Shown here piece after piece: positions 60,063 through 64,000 of a stretch of 64,000 nucleotides of DNA (positions within the stretch are counted from its first letter, which is position 1; each line of letters starts with the position of its first letter). Position numbers and translations under genes: made by a program. The stretch lies in contig NZ_CP118574.1 in assembly GCF_028898845.1 (NCBI RefSeq), forward strand, positions 9,101,001 to 9,165,000, given 5' to 3'. This stretch comes from Streptomyces sp. WZ-12. Lineage in GTDB: Bacteria; Actinomycetota; Actinomycetes; Streptomycetales; Streptomycetaceae. Under the pieces are notes generated by a model that worked only from the letters and a program-made list of their open reading frames with translations, searched no databases and was not told the DNA's origin.

Positions 60063-60590
60063 ATGCCCAGCACCGAGGACGTCGAGCGGGTCATCGTGGG
60101 TGTCGACGGTTCGGAGGGGAGCCTGGCGGCACTCCGACAAGCCGCACACGAGGCCCGGTGCCACGGGGCCGAGCTGTGCCCCGTCATCGCCTGGACCCCG
60201 CCGGGCGGCGAAGCCCTCACGGCGCAGTGCCCCGTCCCCGAGCCCGAGGACCTGCGGCGGGAGTGGATACGCCTGGCCCGAACCCGCCTGGATGCCGCCT
60301 GCGCCGAGGCCCTGGGCGACGACAGCACCGATCTGACGGTCTCGTCGAGGGTGCTGCGCGGGCGGCCGGAGGACGTGTTGACCCGCTCCGCCCGCAGGCC
60401 GACCGACCTCCTCGTCTTGGGCGCGGGAAGCCACGGCCACCTCCACCACCTGCTGTTCGGCTCGGTCAGCCGGCTCGCACTCAAGCGGGCCCAGTGCCCC
60501 GTCCTCGTCGTCCACCCCGACCGGGGGCGCCCGACGGCCGATCCCGCGCAACGCACCGCGGCGGACCGGGCGATGCCCGCCGATCGCTGA
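60063..60590 (+). CDS. Universal stress protein
   Basis: This 175-residue protein has VIVGVDGSEGSLAAL at the N-terminus and GAGSHGHLHHLLFGSVS at the C-terminus, the ATP-binding G-x2-G-x9-G-S motif of the UspA family. A single USP domain is present. AGGGG lies upstream of ATG 60063. It follows the PP2C phosphatase gene by 140 bases, a gap that holds an 11-base direct repeat. Members bind ATP and act in stress or dormancy responses; the precise role is unknown. Confidence 0.92.
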   Translation: MPSTEDVERVIVGVDGSEGSLAALRQAAHEARCHGAELCPVIAWTPPGGEALTAQCPVPEPEDLRREWIRLARTRLDAACAEALGDDSTDLTVSSRVLRGRPEDVLTRSARRPTDLLVLGAGSHGHLHHLLFGSVSRLALKRAQCPVLVVHPDRGRPTADPAQRTAADRAMPADR

Positions 60591-60721
60591 GGGACCGCCC
60601 CCGGCGCACGGAAGCCATGCAGATCCCGGTGGGCCATGACCACCCATGCCGAGATCGACGTCGCGGACCACCACCGGCCCAACAGCCTTATAGGGATGGC
60701 GATTTGCCGTGAAGTCGGACC

Positions 60722-61369
60722 CTACTCCAGCAGGCCGCGCCGCATGGCTTCGGCCACCGCCGCCGCGCGATCGGAGACGCCGAGCTTCTCGTAGAGCCGC
60801 TGGGTGTGCGTCTTGACGGTGCTGGCGCCCAGGAACAGTTCCTCGGCGAGCTGCGGAATGCTCTTGCCGTCGGCGAACCCGCGCAGTACCTGGCGTTCGC
60901 GCTCGGAGAGCACCGCCGGATCGCGGTCGGCACGGAGCCGGATCTGGTCCACCAGACCGCCGGCGAGCTCTTCCGGAACGACCCGCTTGCCGTTGGCCAC
61001 CTTCAACACCGCATGCACGATCTCGCTGCGCTTGGCGTCCTTGGCGAGATAGCCGAAGGCCCCCTCCTGCACGGCCCGGAAGACGACGGCACTGTCGGTC
61101 GTCGTCGACAACAGCAGCGTGCGGGTGGGAAGTTGGTCCCGCACGACGGCGTGCACGACGGCAATGCCGTCCAGCTTGGGGATGCGGTAGTCGAGCAGGG
61201 CCACGTCCGGCTTCAGCTCACGGATGGCGGCGAGCGCCTGTTCGCCGTCCTCCGCCTCGGCCAGCACCTCGATCTTGCCGCTGATCTGGAGGCCCCTGGT
61301 GACGCCCTCGCGGAACACCGGATGGTCGTCGGCGACGATAACCGTGACCCGCCGGCTCGCACTGGCCAT
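60722..61369 (-). CDS. NarL/LuxR-family response regulator
   Basis: This 215-residue protein has a receiver domain (VIVADDHPVFREGV; phosphoacceptor Asp60 in LLDYRIPKLDG; conserved Lys in LAKDAK) and a C-terminal LuxR-type helix-turn-helix (LSERERQVLRGFADGKS, TVKTHTQRLYEKLGV). It is divergent from the histidine kinase gene at 61601, 231 bases apart, and the two surely form a two-component pair. The shared region likely carries both promoters, possibly with autoregulation. Targets are unknown. Confidence 0.94.
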   Translation of the reverse strand: MASASRRVTVIVADDHPVFREGVTRGLQISGKIEVLAEAEDGEQALAAIRELKPDVALLDYRIPKLDGIAVVHAVVRDQLPTRTLLLSTTTDSAVVFRAVQEGAFGYLAKDAKRSEIVHAVLKVANGKRVVPEELAGGLVDQIRLRADRDPAVLSERERQVLRGFADGKSIPQLAEELFLGASTVKTHTQRLYEKLGVSDRAAAVAEAMRRGLLE

Positions 61370-61600
61370 CCGTCTGTCACCTTCCGTCTCGCCACACCGG
61401 GAAAACGCCGGGAACGGTCATCAGAATAATGTGGGGCGGCGGCGCACACCTCTCGGACCGGACCCGGAGACCAGCGCCCCGAGCGGGAATCCCGCTGCTG
61501 ACCGGGCCGGATGCGAACGGGCCGGATCCGTCGTACGGTCAGCCGGTCAAGCAGCCCTCCCTCGACCGGCCTCCGGGCGGTGGACGCGTTCGGACGGTGC

Positions 61601-62803
61601 ATGATGACCACACGGTGGCGTGAGCAGCAGTTCACGGCGATGTCCGACCTGACCGGCCGCTACGTCGCGCGCCTGCGACTGCCGGCACTGCTGCCGATCC
61701 TCTTCGCCGGACTCGCCGCCGAGCAGCGCCTGATCACCCCGTGGTTCTTCGTCTGCTTCGGCCTGTACGCCGCCTGGGCACTGGTGCGCCTCGCCCTCGT
61801 CCACCGTCAGCGTCTCGCCGGGGCGCGCGGCGCGGTGACCGCGGCCGCCATCGACGTGGTGGCCGTGACGGTGCTGGGAGGACTGTCCGGAGGCTCGGAA
61901 TCAGCGGTCCGCTACGCCTACTTCGTGCTGCCGATGGCGAGCGTGATGTGGCAGCGCCCCGGGCTCACCGGCTGGCTCAGCGCGGCCTGCGTGAGCGGAT
62001 ACCTGGCGATGACCCTGCCGAACCTGTTCCTCGGGCTCCACGCGGACTACTGGCCGGTGCTGGTGGACGAGGCGTACCTGCTCTGGAGCGTCGGGGTGTG
62101 TGTGCTCGTCGCGGCACTGTTGCGACGACGCAGCGACCGCGTGGCCCAGTTGCTGGACAACCGCGAGACACTGCTGCGCGACGCCCTCGACGCCGAGGAA
62201 CGCGAACGGGCCCGGCTCGCCGACGCCTTGCACGACGGCGCGGTGCAGAACCTCTTCGCCTCCCTCCACGATCTGGAGGAGGCGGAGTCCAAGGCCCCCT
62301 CCGACGAACTGGACCGGGCCTCGCGGGAGATCCGCGGCTCGGTCCGCGAGATCCGTGAAGTGATCTACGTGCTCCACCCACAGGTCCTGGCGGCCGCCGG
62401 ACTGGCCGCCGCGCTGGAGTCCCTGGGGGAGCGACTGTCCCGGCGCGGCGGCTTCGTCGTCCACTACGACCTGCACATGCCGGACCGGGACCCCGCCGAG
62501 GCGCTGCTGTTCTCCGTCGCCAGGGAACTCCTCACCAACGTCGTCAAGCACGCCGAAGCCGACAACGTCTGGCTGACCCTCGTACGCGACACCGACGAGG
62601 TCGTGCTGCGGGTGCGCGACGACGGCAAGGGGTTCGACACCAACGTCGTCCAGGAGCGCCTGAAAGCCGGACACATCGGCCTGGCCAGTCACTACGTCCG
62701 TGTGGAGAGCGCGGGCGGAACCTTCTCGTTGGACAGCTCGCCCCAGGGCTCCACCACGGTCGAGGTGCGACTTCCCTCCCGCCCGTACAGCGACCACCAC
62801 TGA
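61601..62803 (+). CDS. NarL-type sensor histidine kinase
   Basis: Translation from ATG 61601 gives 400 residues; ATGs at 61604 and 61640 are alternatives and the ribosome site is weak. Five or six membrane segments (about 25-165) are followed by a HisKA_3 domain (RARLADALHDGAVQNL, phospho-His211) and an HATPase domain (ELLTNVVKHAEA, VRDDGKGFD, GLASHYVRVESAGG). This is the usual partner of the adjacent NarL-type regulator, similar in layout to the actinomycete MacS group. No periplasmic sensor domain is visible, so the signal is probably sensed in the membrane. Confidence 0.93.
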   Translation: MMTTRWREQQFTAMSDLTGRYVARLRLPALLPILFAGLAAEQRLITPWFFVCFGLYAAWALVRLALVHRQRLAGARGAVTAAAIDVVAVTVLGGLSGGSESAVRYAYFVLPMASVMWQRPGLTGWLSAACVSGYLAMTLPNLFLGLHADYWPVLVDEAYLLWSVGVCVLVAALLRRRSDRVAQLLDNRETLLRDALDAEERERARLADALHDGAVQNLFASLHDLEEAESKAPSDELDRASREIRGSVREIREVIYVLHPQVLAAAGLAAALESLGERLSRRGGFVVHYDLHMPDRDPAEALLFSVARELLTNVVKHAEADNVWLTLVRDTDEVVLRVRDDGKGFDTNVVQERLKAGHIGLASHYVRVESAGGTFSLDSSPQGSTTVEVRLPSRPYSDHH

Positions 62804-62992
62804 GCAACCACGGCCCCGCACCGGCCCGATCGGTGGAGCGCACCATCAGAGGGGACGAGCCACCGGTAGGACCTCGGCCAAGGCCGCCGCCACGCCGACG
62901 ATTGCGGGTCACTGTCCGCGGCGCGCAGCCTGGCACACACTCGCTCGTGCGGCGAGCACCGCCAAGACCCCGCCACCCCGAGGAAGGGGACC

Positions 62993-64000
62993 ATGGCAGA
63001 CACCGAACCCGTCGACGGCAATACGATGCCAAGACCCTCCGGGGGCCGATGGCGGTCCCGCGGACCGTTGCTCGCGGTGTGCGCCGGGTACTTCATGGTG
63101 ATCCTGGACGTGACGATCATCAATGTGGCCGTGCCTGTGGTGGGCCGCGATCTGGGCACCTCCCTCACCGGCATCCAGTGGATCACCGACGGGTACACCC
63201 TGGTCTTCGCCGGTCTGCTGATGACCGGCGGCGCGCTGGGCGACCGGCTGGGCAGCCGGCGGGTCTTCTGCTGGGGCGTAACGGTGTTCACCCTGGCCTC
63301 GGTCGGGTGTGCACTCGCCCGGGACCCGGCCTCCCTGGTCGTCGCCCGGTTGGTTGAGGGGAGTGGCGCGGCACTGATCGTGCCTGGCTCGCTGGCCCTG
63401 CTCCAACAGGCATATCCCGAACCGGACGCGCGCTCGCGGGCGTTCGGGCTGTGGGGATCCATGGCCGGGATCGCCGCCTCCGCGGGGCCCCTGCTCGGCG
63501 GGCTGTTGGTCACGACGGTTGGTTGGTGTTGGGTGTTCCTCATCAACGTGCCGGTGGGTGTCGGATGCCTGGCGTTGACCCTGCGGTGCGTCGCGGCTTC
63601 GCCCCGGCATGCGACCCGGAGCGTGGACTGGCCCGCCCAATGTGCGGTCGCGGCGATGGTCGCGCTGTTGACCGCGGCCCTCAACGAGGCCGGCCGGCGC
63701 GGCTGGTCCGACCCAACGGTCCTGGTCATGGCGGGACTTGTGGTCGGGTGCGCAGGCGCCTTCATCGTGCGCGAGCACCTGGCGCGTGCTCCCGTACTCC
63801 CGCCTGGCCTGCTGCGGTCGCGCGCCCTGGGTGGGGGAGCGGCCATCGGGCTGCTGTTCAACTTCGCCTTCTACGGCATGGTGTTCACCGCCAGTCTCGA
63901 CTTTCAGCGGCAGCGGGGCTACAGCGCCCTCGTCACGGGGGTGGCCCTGCTGCCGGCCGTGTCGATGACGATGTTCGCCTCCGCCCTGTCCGGCCGGCTG
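62993..64000 (+). CDS. MFS drug exporter, DHA2 (14-TMS) type, 3'-truncated
   Basis: ATG at 62993 follows AGGAAGGGG and the frame stays open to the window end (336 residues seen). It has the DHA2 hallmarks: FMVILDVTIINVAVP in TM1, WITDGYTLVFAGLLM, the loop GDRLGSRR (motif A), ARLVEGSGAALIVPGSLALL and motif C-like GPLLGGLL. About ten membrane segments are visible. Proton-driven export of drugs or metabolites is expected. It is separated by 189 bases from the histidine kinase gene and need not be co-transcribed. Confidence 0.9.
   Translation, partial: MADTEPVDGNTMPRPSGGRWRSRGPLLAVCAGYFMVILDVTIINVAVPVVGRDLGTSLTGIQWITDGYTLVFAGLLMTGGALGDRLGSRRVFCWGVTVFTLASVGCALARDPASLVVARLVEGSGAALIVPGSLALLQQAYPEPDARSRAFGLWGSMAGIAASAGPLLGGLLVTTVGWCWVFLINVPVGVGCLALTLRCVAASPRHATRSVDWPAQCAVAAMVALLTAALNEAGRRGWSDPTVLVMAGLVVGCAGAFIVREHLARAPVLPPGLLRSRALGGGAAIGLLFNFAFYGMVFTASLDFQRQRGYSALVTGVALLPAVSMTMFASALSGRL

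Noticed and set aside
1..64000. CRISPR arrays, rRNA, tRNA genes, riboswitches, integrase or attachment sites
   Set aside because: I looked for regularly spaced repeats, cloverleaf-type sequences and integrase motifs and saw none. Short tRNA-like folds cannot be excluded without a computed scan.

Overview
The window is high-GC actinomycete DNA, most likely from Streptomyces or a close relative. Evidence for this is the GC-rich third codon positions, GTG starts, many ATGA-type stop/start overlaps, a SARP regulator, a SpoIIE-type phosphatase and a NarL-type two-component pair. The left 45 kb is the downstream part of a bleomycin-family (bleomycin/phleomycin/tallysomycin type) hybrid peptide cluster. 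The assignment rests on domain order, adenylation-pocket residues and the tailoring gene set read together, not on a database search.

Bases 2-45341 hold 22 genes, all on the + strand and mostly overlapping or separated by under 90 bases, so they probably form one very long operon that begins before the window. NRPS genes in order: a 5'-truncated C-A-PCP with a Thr-like pocket (BlmVII type); ligase-ACP-C-A(Ser)-PCP-C-A(Asn) (BlmVI type); PCP-C (BlmV type); C-A(beta-Ala)-PCP-Cy-A(Cys)-PCP-Cy (BlmIV type); and degenerate A-PCP-Ox (BlmIII type). Together these explain Ser/Asn incorporation into the metal-binding part, Thr, beta-alanine and a bithiazole. Discrete C proteins (BlmII and BlmXI types) and a discrete PCP (BlmI type) sit among them. 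The BlmX/IX/VIII part would lie left of the window.

Interleaved are the disaccharide genes: a sugar kinase/nucleotidyltransferase (BlmC type), a GDP-mannose 3,5-epimerase-like protein (BlmG), two glycosyltransferases (BlmE, BlmF) and a carbamoyltransferase (BlmD). Accessory genes encode an asparagine-synthetase-like amidotransferase, a SyrP-like oxygenase, two intact Asp/Asn beta-hydroxylase-like enzymes plus a third copy fused to BlmF that has lost its iron ligands, an MbtH protein with an extra tail, an ABC exporter, an ankyrin protein, a DUF5990-like protein, a DegT-type aminotransferase and a VOC-glycosyltransferase fusion. The run ends with a bleomycin N-acetyltransferase (BlmB type) and a strong hairpin. 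No thioesterase is visible.

From 45.5 to 57.8 kb the content is a patchwork: an RmlA-type nucleotidyltransferase, decayed fragments, a second-type seryl-tRNA synthetase, a sulfotransferase, a SARP activator divergent from a fused tandem ABC exporter with one degenerate ATPase site, a cysC-cysD-cysN group in which only cysD looks intact, a cupin protein, and a GH15 remnant. From 57.5 kb onward the genes look chromosomal and regulatory: a short universal-stress-like gene coupled to a PAS/GAF/PP2C phosphatase, a universal stress protein, a divergent response regulator/histidine kinase pair, and the start of a DHA2-type MFS exporter that runs off the end.
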